A DNA stretch of 64,000 nt from UBA1206 sp045600105 (GTDB lineage Bacteria > Bacillota > Clostridia > Oscillospirales > CAG-382). Below the pieces are notes generated by a model, which made no database searches, was not told the DNA's origin, and saw only the letters and a list, made by a program, of their open reading frames with translations. The DNA is taken from the NCBI GenBank assembly GCA_045600105.1, contig JAZRXG010000033.1, positions 7,095 to 71,094 of the forward strand, read 5' to 3'. A program made the position numbers and the translations under genes. The first letter of the stretch is position 1. Each line of letters opens with the position of its first letter. This document shows, piece by piece, positions 53,642-62,481 of the stretch.

Positions 53642-54099
53642 TCATGTACGATATCCCCCTTAAACAGGTAATAGACGCGTCGCTCGCGAAAATAGGCAGC
53701 GTCGCGGACGTCAACACCGTCGTCGGCGACCCCATAACCACTCCCGACGGCATAACCATCATCCCGTTCTCCAAGGTGTCCGTGGGCTACGCCTCAGGCG
53801 GCGCCGACTACGACGGAAAGAACGCACCGGCAGCCGACAGCGAAAGACCTCCTCATTTCGCGGGCGGAAACGGAGCGGGCGTGTCCGTGGTTCCCCTCGG
53901 CTTCCTCGTCATCAACAAGGGCGACGTCAGAATGCTCGACCTCAAGCACGACGTTTCGTTCGAACGTCTTCCCGATGACCCCGTCAACAAGGCGCTCGAT
54001 TCCGTCAACGGAATAATCGAAAAAGCCCCGTCCCTCGTCAACAAGATAAAGGACATTTTCACCAAAAAGAAACCCGAAGACGAAGACAAAGCCGAATAA
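53638..54099 (+). CDS. ytfJ: GerW/YtfJ family sporulation protein
   Basis: The 153-residue protein has VDANTVVGDPIT-like positions at residues 24-34 (VNTVVGDPITTPDGITIIP), then a Gly-rich VSVGYASGGADY and GGNGAGVSVVPLGFLVI. This is the GerW family required for spore germination with certain germinants in Bacillus. The variable C-terminal tail is charged. It is an indication that the organism forms spores. Confidence 0.92.
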   Translation: MIMYDIPLKQVIDASLAKIGSVADVNTVVGDPITTPDGITIIPFSKVSVGYASGGADYDGKNAPAADSERPPHFAGGNGAGVSVVPLGFLVINKGDVRMLDLKHDVSFERLPDDPVNKALDSVNGIIEKAPSLVNKIKDIFTKKKPEDEDKAE

Positions 54100-54152
54100 T
54101 TTCCAAGTAATATTCCGCCCCGCTTTCAAATAGACTTGTACGGGGTGAAAAT

Positions 54153-55292
54153 ATGAAATTCCGTGCGGCGGTCCTTGCGCTTTTCGTTGTCTGTATCATA
54201 CTCTTTATTCCGGTCTTCACACCGGCGCTTCCGTGCGCCGTGATACAAGTGACGTCCTGCGATGAAGACGTATTCAGAAGCGACGACGCAGTGTACGTTC
54301 CGGCGTCTGCCGCCGTTCTGATGGATGCCGACAGCGGCAGGGTGCTTTTTGCGAAAAACGAAAAAAAGCGTCTTCCCATGGCGTCGACCACCAAGATAAT
54401 GACCTGCCTCATCGCGTCGGAATGTCTTGATCCCGACGACGTGGTCACCGTTCCGAAGGAAGCGGTCGGCGTCGAGGGCTCGTCGATATATCTTGAGGAA
54501 GGCGAAAAGCTGACGGTACGTGAACTGCTTTACGGTCTTATGCTGCGCTCGGGCAACGATGCCGCAAGCGCCGTCGCGATCGCCGTTTCGGGAAGCGTCG
54601 ACGGTTTCGTGGACCTCATGAACCTCAAAGCAAAGTCGCTCGGTCTTGAAGACACGCATTTCATGAATCCGAGCGGGCTCCCCGCGGAAGATCATTACAC
54701 TACTGCGCGTGACCTGGCGCGCCTTGCGTCCTACGCGCTGAAAAACGAACTTTTCGCGTCCGTGGCAGGCGAAAAACGCGTCGCCGTATCGGACGGAAAA
54801 CGATATCTCGTAAACAGAAACAAACTGCTTTTTACATACGACGGCATGATCGGCGTCAAAACGGGCTATACACCGGAGGCAGGCAAATGCCTCGTCACCG
54901 CCGCAAAGCGAAACGGAGTGACGCTCGTCGCCGTGACCCTCAACGACGGAAACGTGTGGAACAGCCACACTGCCCTTCTCGACTACGGTTTCGATAATTT
55001 CGAAAGTGTGCAGGTACCGCGCATTGAAGCCGTATACAACGTATACGGTGGAGTGACGGACTTTGTAAAAGTTTCGTCGCAAAGCGGCGTCTGCGTAACG
55101 CTGCCGAAGGGCGCCGAACTTAGGATCGACGTTTACGAAAACGTCACGCTTTACGCCCCCGTAAAGCAGGACGACGTCGTTTCTTACGCCGAAATGATCT
55201 GCGGAAACGAGACGGTAGGATACGTGCCGTTATACGCGGAAAGCGGCGTCGGAATAAAAAAGCAGGATATTTTCGAAAGGTTGTTCAAATAA
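54153..55292 (+). CDS. dacF: D-alanyl-D-alanine carboxypeptidase (DacF-type, penicillin-binding protein)
   Basis: The 379-residue protein has a signal peptide (first ~30 residues), then the three serine-peptidase motifs: S78-T-T-K81 in MASTTKIMT, SGN in RSGNDAAS, and KTG in VKTGYTPEAG. A C-terminal beta domain (about 300-379) follows. It trims pentapeptide side chains in the wall, and its position after ytfJ is typical of spore formers. Confidence 0.95.
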   Translation: MKFRAAVLALFVVCIILFIPVFTPALPCAVIQVTSCDEDVFRSDDAVYVPASAAVLMDADSGRVLFAKNEKKRLPMASTTKIMTCLIASECLDPDDVVTVPKEAVGVEGSSIYLEEGEKLTVRELLYGLMLRSGNDAASAVAIAVSGSVDGFVDLMNLKAKSLGLEDTHFMNPSGLPAEDHYTTARDLARLASYALKNELFASVAGEKRVAVSDGKRYLVNRNKLLFTYDGMIGVKTGYTPEAGKCLVTAAKRNGVTLVAVTLNDGNVWNSHTALLDYGFDNFESVQVPRIEAVYNVYGGVTDFVKVSSQSGVCVTLPKGAELRIDVYENVTLYAPVKQDDVVSYAEMICGNETVGYVPLYAESGVGIKKQDIFERLFK

Positions 55293-55295
55293 AAA

Positions 55296-56204
55296 ATGGA
55301 AAGCGTAAAACTTCAGAAATACGTGTCCGACTGCGGACTCATGTCGCGCAGACAAGCCGAAAACGCCATATCCGACGGACTTTTCACCGTCAACGGCGTC
55401 ACCGCCGTGCTCGGGGACAGAGTGATCCCCGGGGAGGACGTGGTGAAATACCGCGGCAAGGTGATAAAGCAGAACACGAAAAAATACTATATCATGCTCA
55501 ACAAGCCGCAGGGCTATGTCACGACCACGTCAGACGAGTTCGGACGTGACACCGTGTGCTCGCTCATCGACCTGCCCGTGCGTCTTTACCCCGTCGGCAG
55601 GCTCGACAAAAACAGCGAAGGTCTGCTTATCATGACCAACGACGGCGATTTTGCCAACCGCATGATGCACCCGCGCTACGACCACAAGAAGCGCTACCTC
55701 GTCATCACGTCGGGATACGCCGAGAACAACGCGGTCGACAAGATGCAGCACATGAGAGAGCTCGACGGCGAGCCCATCAACCCCGTTGAAATAAAAATAC
55801 TCGAAAGAAACGACAACGCGACAAAATTGGTTTTCACGCTTTCGGAAGGCAAGAACCGCGAGATACGCCGCATCTGCGAAGAAGCGGGGCTTTCGGTCAT
55901 GCAGCTCAAGCGTTTCGCCGTGGGGCCTCTGCAGCTCGGCGAGCTCGAAAGCGGAAAATGGAGATACCTGACACCCGAAGAAATCAAGGAGCTGACAAAA
56001 AAAGATGATAACCACAAAGCAAAGAGCGTATCTGAGAAGTCTCGCCAACAACGTGGAGGCTTTGTACCAGATAGGCAAAAACGGAATAACGGAGCCCCTC
56101 GTTCAGACGCTGGACGCGGCTCTGACGGCAAGAGAACTTATAAAGATAACGGTGCTCGAAACAAGCCCTATCGACGCGAAAAGCGTGATGGCGGAGCTGA
56201 CTGA
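55296..56204 (+). CDS. rluB: 23S rRNA pseudouridine synthase RluB-like, with overlapping basic tail
   Basis: The protein has an N-terminal S4 domain (LQKYVSDCGLMSRRQAENAI), the catalytic aspartate in YPVGRLDKNSEGLLIMTND, and GKNREIRRICEEAG. As read, it has 302 residues, but the last ~68 (from about KKDDNHKAK) are a basic, low-complexity tail that runs 200 bases into the yhbY gene in another frame. An A7 run at 55996-56002 just before the yhbY start means that a one-base slip would end RluB at a TGA overlapping the yhbY ATG. The natural end may therefore be near 56008. Confidence 0.88.
   Translation: MESVKLQKYVSDCGLMSRRQAENAISDGLFTVNGVTAVLGDRVIPGEDVVKYRGKVIKQNTKKYYIMLNKPQGYVTTTSDEFGRDTVCSLIDLPVRLYPVGRLDKNSEGLLIMTNDGDFANRMMHPRYDHKKRYLVITSGYAENNAVDKMQHMRELDGEPINPVEIKILERNDNATKLVFTLSEGKNREIRRICEEAGLSVMQLKRFAVGPLQLGELESGKWRYLTPEEIKELTKKDDNHKAKSVSEKSRQQRGGFVPDRQKRNNGAPRSDAGRGSDGKRTYKDNGARNKPYRREKRDGGAD
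55996..56008 (+). other. A7 run at rluB-yhbY junction, possible frameshift site
   Basis: Seven A residues precede gatgataa. In the rluB frame the run reads aca-aaa-aaa-gat and continues for 68 codons. A -1 slip gives aga-tga, a stop that overlaps the yhbY ATG in the common ATGA arrangement. Either programmed slippage, a length-polymorphic run or an assembly error could explain it. Confidence 0.4.
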
Positions 56205-56298
56205 AGCCCTTTCGTGCGAAGCGGTGCAGGTCATCGGCAGAAAGGTCACGGTCTACCGTCCGGCTCCCGAAAAGCCGGTCATCGTACTCCCGAGATAG
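56005..56298 (+). CDS. yhbY: YhbY family RNA-binding protein (CRM domain)
   Basis: The 97-residue protein has the CRM-domain elements LRSLANNVEALYQIGKNG and a helix ending with the GxxI-type VIGRKVTVYR. YhbY binds pre-50S particles and group-II-like RNA folds. It is followed by yqeK. In Bacillus nadD lies between them; here it is absent. Confidence 0.93.
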   Translation: MITTKQRAYLRSLANNVEALYQIGKNGITEPLVQTLDAALTARELIKITVLETSPIDAKSVMAELTEALSCEAVQVIGRKVTVYRPAPEKPVIVLPR

Positions 56299-56302
56299 AA
56301 TC

Positions 56303-56899
56303 ATGACAAAGCTCGAACGAATCAAAACCGACCTCTACGCCCAAAACCTCAGGCGTATCAATCATATCGAAGGCGTGGCAAAGTGCGCCCTTGAGCTCAA
56401 AAAACGTCACTTTCCCTCGATAAGCGACGAAAAAGTGCTTGAAGCCGCCTATATGCACGACTTCACCAAGGAATATGAAAACGAGAAGCATTACGAAATA
56501 TTCGAAAAGTACGGCGTAACGCTCGACGAATGCGAAAAGCTGTCGCCGAAGCTGTTCCACGCGAAATCGGCGTACGCCCTCGCCAAGAACGTCTATCTGC
56601 TCAACGACGACGTCTGCACCGCCATCCTTTACCACACCACGGGAAGAGCGGGAATGACCGATCTTGAAAAAATAATCTATCTTGCCGATTACATCGAGGA
56701 AAACCGCACCTTCATCTCGTGCGTCGACGTCAGGAACACCTATCTGATGCTCGTCGAAAAGAACTACCCGACTCCGATCGACTCGGCGATCCTCTATTCG
56801 CTCGATCTCACGATAAACGATCTGCTCGAGGAAAAGCGCATGATACACCGCGACACGTTTGAAGCAAGAAATTACCTTATCAAAGAAGGGATACAATAA
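56303..56899 (+). CDS. yqeK: bis(5'-nucleosyl)-tetraphosphatase (symmetrical), YqeK family
   Basis: This 198-residue HD-domain enzyme has RINHIEGVAKCALEL, the AAYMHDFTKE metal site, LYHTTGRAGMTDLE and IIYLADYIEENRT. YqeK hydrolyses Ap4A to ADP. Its stop overlaps the rsfS start by one base. Confidence 0.95.
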   Translation: MTKLERIKTDLYAQNLRRINHIEGVAKCALELKKRHFPSISDEKVLEAAYMHDFTKEYENEKHYEIFEKYGVTLDECEKLSPKLFHAKSAYALAKNVYLLNDDVCTAILYHTTGRAGMTDLEKIIYLADYIEENRTFISCVDVRNTYLMLVEKNYPTPIDSAILYSLDLTINDLLEEKRMIHRDTFEARNYLIKEGIQ

Positions 56900-57270
56900 T
56901 GGATAAAAACACACACGAATACGCGAAAACACTTTCCGACGTGATAGCAAAGGCTCTCGACTCCAAAAAGGCTCTCGACATCGCCGTTCTTTCGGTCGAG
57001 AAGCAGACGGCGCTTGCCGACTATTTCGTGCTTGCCACCGGCACGTCCTCGACTCACATCAAGGCGCTTGCCGACGAAGCGGAATTCAAGGTGAACGAAG
57101 AGCTTCAGGTCACCCCGCGCAGCGTTGAGGGCATCGGCGACAAATCGTGGATACTAATCGACTACGACTGCGTCATTGTTCACGTATTCACCAGAGAAGC
57201 AAGAGAATTTTACAAGCTGGACAAGCTTTGGGCAGACGCGGGCGTAAACGCGTCCATTCCCAATGACTGA
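56899..57270 (+). CDS. rsfS: ribosome silencing factor RsfS
   Basis: The 123-residue protein has TALADYFVLATGTSSTHIKAL, the GDKSWILIDYDCVIVHVF core and FYKLDKLW. RsfS binds L14 and blocks subunit joining in starvation. It follows yqeK as in Bacillus. Confidence 0.96.
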   Translation: MDKNTHEYAKTLSDVIAKALDSKKALDIAVLSVEKQTALADYFVLATGTSSTHIKALADEAEFKVNEELQVTPRSVEGIGDKSWILIDYDCVIVHVFTREAREFYKLDKLWADAGVNASIPND

Positions 57271-57282
57271 GAGGACAAATAA

Positions 57283-59682
57283 ATGAAAAACGAATTCAGG
57301 CAATTTGAAGAAAAATGGCAGAAAAGATGGGCCGACGAAAAGGCTTTTTCGGCGACTGACGATTTTTCGAGACCCAAGTTCTACGGACTCGTCGAGTTCC
57401 CCTACCCTTCCGGAGCCGGTATGCACGTAGGCCACATCAAGGCTTATTCCGGACTTGAAGCCATCTGCCGCAAAAAGAGGATGGACGGCTACAACGTCAT
57501 GTTCCCCATCGGATTTGACGCGTTCGGTCTTCCCACCGAAAACTCCGCGGTCAAGTTCAAGGTCCATCCCAAAGTGCTCACCGAAAGAAACATCAAGCGT
57601 TTCACCGAGCAGCTCAAACGCGTGGGCTTCTCGTTCGACTGGGACAGAGTCATCGATACCACCGATCCCGAATATTACAAATGGACCCAGTGGATATTCC
57701 TCAAAATGTACGAAAACGGCCTCGTCTTCCGTGATAAGACCCTCGTCAACTACTGCCCGCACTGCAAAGTCGTTCTTTCGAACGAAGACTCCCAGGGCGG
57801 CAAATGCGATATATGCCACAGCGACGTAGTGCAGAAGTCCAAGGACGTCTGGTACCTCCGCATCACCGAATACGCGGACAAGCTCCTTGACGGTCTCGAC
57901 GACGTCGACTACCCGCTCAACATCAAGCAGCAGCAGCAGCACTGGATCGGCCGTTCTACCGGCGCGTTCGTCAACTTCGACCTGAACGTCGGCGAAAAGC
58001 TCCGCATCTACACCACCCGTCCCGATACGCTCTTCGGCGTCACCTTCATGGTAATGGCGCCCGAGCATCCGCTCATCGACAAATACGCGTCAAGCCTCAA
58101 GAATATGGACGCCGTTGAAGAATACAGAGCGTTCTGCGCCAAGAAGACCGAGTTCGAGAGGACTCAGCTCGTCAAGGATAAGACCGGCGTCAGACTCGAC
58201 GGTATTTCCGCCGTCAATCCCATCACCGGCAAAGAGATACCCATCTACATTTCCGACTACGTAATGATGGGCTACGGCACCGGTGCCATCATGGCGGTGC
58301 CCGCTCACGACGAACGCGACTACGACTTCGCCAAAAAGTTCGGCATCGAGATAATCGAAGTCATCAAGGGCGGCGACATCTCCAAGGAAGCCTATACCGG
58401 TGACGGCGAAATGGTCAACTCCGGCTTCCTCAACGGATTCGACAACAAGAAGGACTCCATCGAAAAGATGATAAGCGTCCTCACCGAAAAAGGCATCGGC
58501 GAAAAAGGCGTTCAGTACAAAATGAAGGAATGGGCGTTCAACCGTCAGCGTTACTGGGGCGAGCCCATCCCCATCGTACACTGCCCGAAGTGCGGAATGG
58601 TCCCCGTTCCCTACGAGGAACTGCCGCTCCGTCTTCCCGACCTCGAAAACTTCGAGCCGGGTACCGACGGCGAAAGCCCGCTTGCCAAGATCGATTCGTT
58701 CGTCAACTGCAAGTGCCCGAAATGCGGCGGCGACGCCAGGCGCGAGACCGACACCATGCCTCAGTGGGCAGGCTCTTCGTGGTACTTCCTCAGATACATC
58801 GACCCGAATAACAACGACTGCCTCTGCGACAAGGACAAGATGAACTACTGGATGCCCGTTGACTGGTACAACGGCGGCATGGAACACGTTACCCGCCACC
58901 TTATCTATTCGAGATTCTGGCATCATTTCCTCTATGACATAGACGTCACCACCACTCCCGAGCCCTACAAAAAGCGCTCCGCGCAGGGACTCATCCTCGG
59001 CAGCGACGGCGAAAAGATGTCCAAATCCAAGGGCAACGTCATCGACCCGCTCGACGTCGTAGACGTTTACGGCGCGGACGTGCTCCGCACCTACGTCCTC
59101 TTCATGGGCGACTACGGTCAGTCCGCTCCCTGGTCTGACAACAGCATGAAGGGCTGCAAGCGATTCCTCGACAGAGTCGCCGACCTCTTTGATATCGCAA
59201 GCGGAAACGGCGAGACCAAGGAACTTTCGTCCTCCTTCCACAAGACGATAAAGAAGGTCACCTCCGACATCGAAGACATGAGATTCAACACCGCCATCGC
59301 GGCTCTCATGACCCTCATCAACGAGATATACGACGCAGGACACCTCACCAAGGACGAGCTCACCGTATTCGTCAAGCTGCTCTGCCCGTTCGCTCCTCAC
59401 CTTTCCGAAGAGATCAACGAACGCCTCGGCAACAAGGGTCTGCTTTCGCTCTCCAAGTGGCCCGAATACGACGAAGCCAAGACCAAAGACGCCACCGTCG
59501 AGATCGCGCTGTCGGTCAACGGTAAGCTCAAGGGCACCATCGAGCTTCCCATCGGCGCTTCCAAGGAAGAGGCGGTCGGACTCATCACCGCGTCGGGAAA
59601 GATCGCCGATTTCGTGAACGGCAAGACCGTCATCAAGGAGATCTACGTTCCCGACAAGATCTACAACATCGTTGTAAAATAA
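57283..59682 (+). CDS. leuS: leucyl-tRNA synthetase
   Basis: The 799-residue class I synthetase has the HIGH signature as GMHVGHIKAYS, the CP1 editing region with STGAFVNFDL and TRPDTLFGVTF, and KMSKS in GEKMSKSKGN. There is no T-box in the 12 bases upstream, so regulation must come from the operon promoter. Length is normal for the bacterial type. Codon use is strongly biased. Confidence 0.98.
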   Translation: MKNEFRQFEEKWQKRWADEKAFSATDDFSRPKFYGLVEFPYPSGAGMHVGHIKAYSGLEAICRKKRMDGYNVMFPIGFDAFGLPTENSAVKFKVHPKVLTERNIKRFTEQLKRVGFSFDWDRVIDTTDPEYYKWTQWIFLKMYENGLVFRDKTLVNYCPHCKVVLSNEDSQGGKCDICHSDVVQKSKDVWYLRITEYADKLLDGLDDVDYPLNIKQQQQHWIGRSTGAFVNFDLNVGEKLRIYTTRPDTLFGVTFMVMAPEHPLIDKYASSLKNMDAVEEYRAFCAKKTEFERTQLVKDKTGVRLDGISAVNPITGKEIPIYISDYVMMGYGTGAIMAVPAHDERDYDFAKKFGIEIIEVIKGGDISKEAYTGDGEMVNSGFLNGFDNKKDSIEKMISVLTEKGIGEKGVQYKMKEWAFNRQRYWGEPIPIVHCPKCGMVPVPYEELPLRLPDLENFEPGTDGESPLAKIDSFVNCKCPKCGGDARRETDTMPQWAGSSWYFLRYIDPNNNDCLCDKDKMNYWMPVDWYNGGMEHVTRHLIYSRFWHHFLYDIDVTTTPEPYKKRSAQGLILGSDGEKMSKSKGNVIDPLDVVDVYGADVLRTYVLFMGDYGQSAPWSDNSMKGCKRFLDRVADLFDIASGNGETKELSSSFHKTIKKVTSDIEDMRFNTAIAALMTLINEIYDAGHLTKDELTVFVKLLCPFAPHLSEEINERLGNKGLLSLSKWPEYDEAKTKDATVEIALSVNGKLKGTIELPIGASKEEAVGLITASGKIADFVNGKTVIKEIYVPDKIYNIVVK

Positions 59683-59740
59683 CACTATCGTTTTTTGCGC
59701 ATAACGCGAAAAAAATAAAAAACAAAAAGGAGAAATCACC

Positions 59741-60097
59741 ATGGCAAAATCCACCTTCTGGTCTGATTTCAAGAACTTCATCGCAAAAGGCAACGTCATC
59801 GATATGGCTATCGGCGTTGTTATCGGCGGTGCGTTCAACAAAATCGTGACCTCCCTCGTAAACGACATCATCATGCCCCTCATCAGCCTTCTCGTCGGCG
59901 GCAAATCCGTTGCTGACTGGAAGTACGTCATCACCGCAGCCGATGAAGAAGCCGGCATCACCGAAAGCGCTGTTTACTACGGCAATTTCATCCAGAACAT
60001 CATCGACTTCCTCCTCGTCGCCCTTACTATCTTCATAGTTCTCAGAGTTTTCACCAAGCTCCAGAACAAGAGAAAGAAAGAAGAAAAGAAGGACTAA
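59741..60097 (+). CDS. mscL: large-conductance mechanosensitive channel
   Basis: The 118-residue protein has the N-terminal amphipathic helix FIAKGNVIDMAIGVVIGGAF and the second span VALTIFIVLRVFT, with a basic charged tail (RKKEEKK). It releases solutes in hypo-osmotic shock. Strong ggag site; 58 bases after leuS. Confidence 0.97.
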   Translation: MAKSTFWSDFKNFIAKGNVIDMAIGVVIGGAFNKIVTSLVNDIIMPLISLLVGGKSVADWKYVITAADEEAGITESAVYYGNFIQNIIDFLLVALTIFIVLRVFTKLQNKRKKEEKKD

Positions 60098-60100
60098 AAC

Positions 60101-60988
60101 GTGAGCGTTTTCATCGGAGCCGACGGCGGCGGAACGAAGCTGCGCCTGAGGCTTGAAAAAGACGGTTACATAATCGACTCCCGCGTTTCCGCGGGAGTCA
60201 ATCCCAATGACGTGGGCTACGAAAACTCGGTGAAAAAAGTCGTGTCGTCGATGGTCTCCCTCTGCCGCGAAAACGGCGTTAAGGAGTCGGCCGTGAACGG
60301 CATCTTCGCCGGTATCGCGGGCGGCAGCACCGCCGACTACGCGGCAGTCCTCAAAGCAAAACTCGAAAGCGTTTTCGCAAATTCGTCTTGCGGCGTGAGC
60401 CACGACGGCGAAAACATCATCTACGCCGCTTTCCCCGAGCGCGACGGCGTCATCGTGATATGCGGAACGGGCTCGTCCTGCTTCGTAAAAAGTCACGGCG
60501 TTCTCCACCGCATCGGCGGCTATTCCACTTTCGACATGAACGGAAGCGGATACGAAATGGGGCTCCGCGCGATATGCCATACGCTCAAAAGCTACGACGG
60601 CAGAGCCGAAAGGTCGCTTCTCTGCTCTCTCGTGGAGCAAAAAGCGGGCGGCAGCTGCATCGACAAGCTCAAAGAACTGCTTGCCCTCCCCAAAAAGGCG
60701 GTCGCCGATTACGCGCCTCTCGTATTCGAAGCGGCAGAAAAAGGCGACGGATATGCCGACGCGATAATAGAAAGCTCGGCGGAATATATCGCCGAATCGA
60801 TACACGCGGCAAAGCGATTTTTTGAAAGTCGTTTTGACGTCGTCATCGCGGGCAGCGTCGGATGCGACGAGTATATGATCCGAAAAATACGCCGTCTATC
60901 GGCTGACGACGCCGACGTTTCGCCGCTTGAAGCCGAACCCGTGTCGGGTGCGCTGTGGAAGGCAAAACAACTCGCAGACAAGAAATAA
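60101..60988 (+). CDS. BadF/BadG/BcrA/BcrD ATPase family sugar kinase (N-acetylglucosamine kinase-like)
   Basis: The 295-residue protein has the phosphate-binding GADGGGTKLRLRL and GTGSSCF loops of the ASKHA superfamily, followed by the second-domain AGSVGCDEY. It groups with eukaryotic-type GlcNAc kinases. It is 3 bases after mscL and ends at a terminator. Substrate is inferred from the family only. Confidence 0.85.
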   Translation: MSVFIGADGGGTKLRLRLEKDGYIIDSRVSAGVNPNDVGYENSVKKVVSSMVSLCRENGVKESAVNGIFAGIAGGSTADYAAVLKAKLESVFANSSCGVSHDGENIIYAAFPERDGVIVICGTGSSCFVKSHGVLHRIGGYSTFDMNGSGYEMGLRAICHTLKSYDGRAERSLLCSLVEQKAGGSCIDKLKELLALPKKAVADYAPLVFEAAEKGDGYADAIIESSAEYIAESIHAAKRFFESRFDVVIAGSVGCDEYMIRKIRRLSADDADVSPLEAEPVSGALWKAKQLADKK

Positions 60989-61026
60989 AACAGAGCTCTG
61001 AGATCGTCAAAGCTCTGTTTTTGTTT
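60988..61026. terminator. bidirectional terminator after BadF-type kinase
   Basis: Stem aaacagagct (60988-60997) and agctctgttt (61011-61020) with T-rich flank on the plus strand and an A-run on the other side, between convergent genes. Confidence 0.85.
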
Positions 61027-61478
61027 TATCCCTGCATACCGTTCGCCGACATATAGTCGTATATCATTTTGCCGTGCTCCTGCTCCTCTTTCTGGATGTG
61101 GTTGAGCACGTTCCTCAGTCCTTCGTCGTTGAACTCGAAAATGCAGGTGTCGTAAAGCTGCGACACGTGCTTTTCCCCGGCGAGGACGTCGCTGCAGAGG
61201 TAGCAGTCGTTCTGCTTGTCGGGCGTATTCCCGCCGCCGTAAACGGCGCTGAACGTCGGCAGCGCGCTCTGTCCTCCGCCCATCCGGGGAACGGTCCCCG
61301 ATTCGATTTGCGTGATGGTGTCAAAATGCTGCTTTTCCGCCTGTGCTAACGTGGTGAAAAGGTTCTTGAGCTGCGCGTCCTTCGCGCACGAGGAATGTTT
61401 GGTGTACTTGTCGACGCAGAGCTTTTCCTGCTCCTTGAGATCCTTCAGGAGTCCCGTTTCTTTTTGTGTTAACTTCAT
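61026..61478 (-). CDS. CotF-like spore coat protein (ferritin-like fold)
   Basis: The 150-residue protein has two pairs of long helices with alternating E and H residues: KEQEKLCVDKYTKHSSC and LAQAEKQHFDTITQ in the first half, LAGEKHVSQLYDTC and HIQKEEQEHGKMIYDYM in the second. This is the ferritin-like CotF family seen in spore coats of Clostridia. A Gly/Asn loop separates the halves. The ribosome site lies within a possible hairpin (61483-61522). Confidence 0.8.
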   Translation of the reverse strand: MKLTQKETGLLKDLKEQEKLCVDKYTKHSSCAKDAQLKNLFTTLAQAEKQHFDTITQIESGTVPRMGGGQSALPTFSAVYGGGNTPDKQNDCYLCSDVLAGEKHVSQLYDTCIFEFNDEGLRNVLNHIQKEEQEHGKMIYDYMSANGMQG

Positions 61479-61482
61479 AAAA

Positions 61483-61522
61483 AAATCACCTCAACGCTAT
61501 TATTGACGCGTTTTGGTGATTT
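61483..61522 (-). promoter_or_regulatory. hairpin that may sequester the CotF-like gene ribosome site
   Basis: An 8-bp inverted repeat, aaatcacc (61483-61490) and ggtgattt (61515-61522), with an inner aacgc/gcgtt pairing, encloses the gaggtga Shine-Dalgarno of the minus-strand gene. If formed in RNA it would block initiation. Confidence 0.4.
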
Positions 61523-61534
61523 ATTCCTTTTTTT

Positions 61535-62200
61535 CTATTTTTTGTCAGCCGAAATGATTATGTCGGCTATCTCTTTCGGCGTTGACGCGATATAGTCGGG
61601 CGCCGAATTTTCTATTTCTTCCTTTGTGCCGTAGCCGTAAAGAACGCCCATCGAGTCAAGCCTCGTCTTCTTCGCGCCGATGATATCGTATTTTCTGTCG
61701 CCGACCATGAGGACGGACGAAAGGTCGGTGATTCCGCGTGATGAAAGCGCGTAGCGGATGACGTCGTCCTTGTCGGTGCGCGTTTCGTCGAGCGACGCTC
61801 CCGCGACGCAGTCGAAATATCCGGCGAGTCCGAAGTGCTCGATTATCTGAACGGCGAACGGCTCGGGCTTGGACGTCGCCGTCATTATCACCCTGCCGGA
61901 CGATTTGAGACGTTCAAGACATTCGGGAATGCCGTCGTAAACGAAGTTTTCGAAGATGCCCTTCGTCGTGTAATACTCACGGTAATACGCCACCGCCTGC
62001 ATACATTCCTCCTTTGGAATGCCGTAAAAATCATGGAACGAGTCCACGAGCGGCGGGCCTATGACCTTGTAAAGCTCGCTTCTGTCGGTCACGGTGATTC
62101 CGTATTTTTCAAGAGCGTGCATGAATGAATTGGTTATCCCGAGAGCGGGGTCGGTCAGCGTGCCGTCGAGATCAAAAAGGATGCAGTCGTACTTTTTCAT
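61535..62200 (-). CDS. HAD-family phosphatase (PGP-like)
   Basis: The 221-residue protein has the HAD motifs DLDGTLTDPALG (motif I), MTATSKPEPFA (II/III region) and VGDRKYDIIGAK (IV). ATG 62200 is chosen because the upstream ATG at 62212 lies within the gggagg ribosome site. This subgroup includes phosphoglycolate phosphatases and pyrophosphatases. Actual substrate is not determinable. Confidence 0.9.
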   Translation of the reverse strand: MKKYDCILFDLDGTLTDPALGITNSFMHALEKYGITVTDRSELYKVIGPPLVDSFHDFYGIPKEECMQAVAYYREYYTTKGIFENFVYDGIPECLERLKSSGRVIMTATSKPEPFAVQIIEHFGLAGYFDCVAGASLDETRTDKDDVIRYALSSRGITDLSSVLMVGDRKYDIIGAKKTRLDSMGVLYGYGTKEEIENSAPDYIASTPKEIADIIISADKK

Positions 62201-62311
62201 TTTGCCTCCCAAAAAACGCCTTTTGTTTGATTATACCCGCAAGAAACGCCAAAGTCAAGCGCATGAAGAAATAAACGGCGCAAAACCGCTTTGTTTTTTG
62301 CGAATTTGCAC

Positions 62312-62339
62312 TTGACAATCCGCAAAAATATGTTATAAT
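62312..62339 (+). promoter_or_regulatory. promoter for tRNA-Leu
   Basis: Consensus -35 TTGACA (62312-62317) and -10 TATAAT (62334-62339), 16 bases apart. The tRNA starts 142 bases downstream, after a pyrimidine-rich leader. Confidence 0.8.
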
Positions 62340-62374
62340 AATCAAGCTGACCGAAATCGTCGGCAGCAAAACAC

Positions 62375-62476
62375 ATTTGCGTTTTATCTTTTTATTTCCT
62401 CGCTGTTCACTCTATCTTTTTTACTTTTATCTTTTTCCTTTAACTTCTTCACTCTTCACTCTTACTTATTACTTCA
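62375..62476 (+). other. pyrimidine-rich leader before tRNA-Leu
   Basis: About 100 bases of mostly T and C with short repeated cttcactctt-type units fill the space between the promoter and the tRNA. No stable hairpin or open frame is seen. Confidence 0.5.
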
Positions 62477-62481
62477 AATAT

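Noticed and set aside
57271..57282. T-box riboswitch before leuS
   Set aside because: The gap from rsfS is only 12 bases, too short for any T-box.
58090..59961. Open frame of 623 codons on the minus strand opposite leuS
   Set aside because: Antisense to a certain leuS gene with strongly biased codons, which naturally leaves the opposite frame open.
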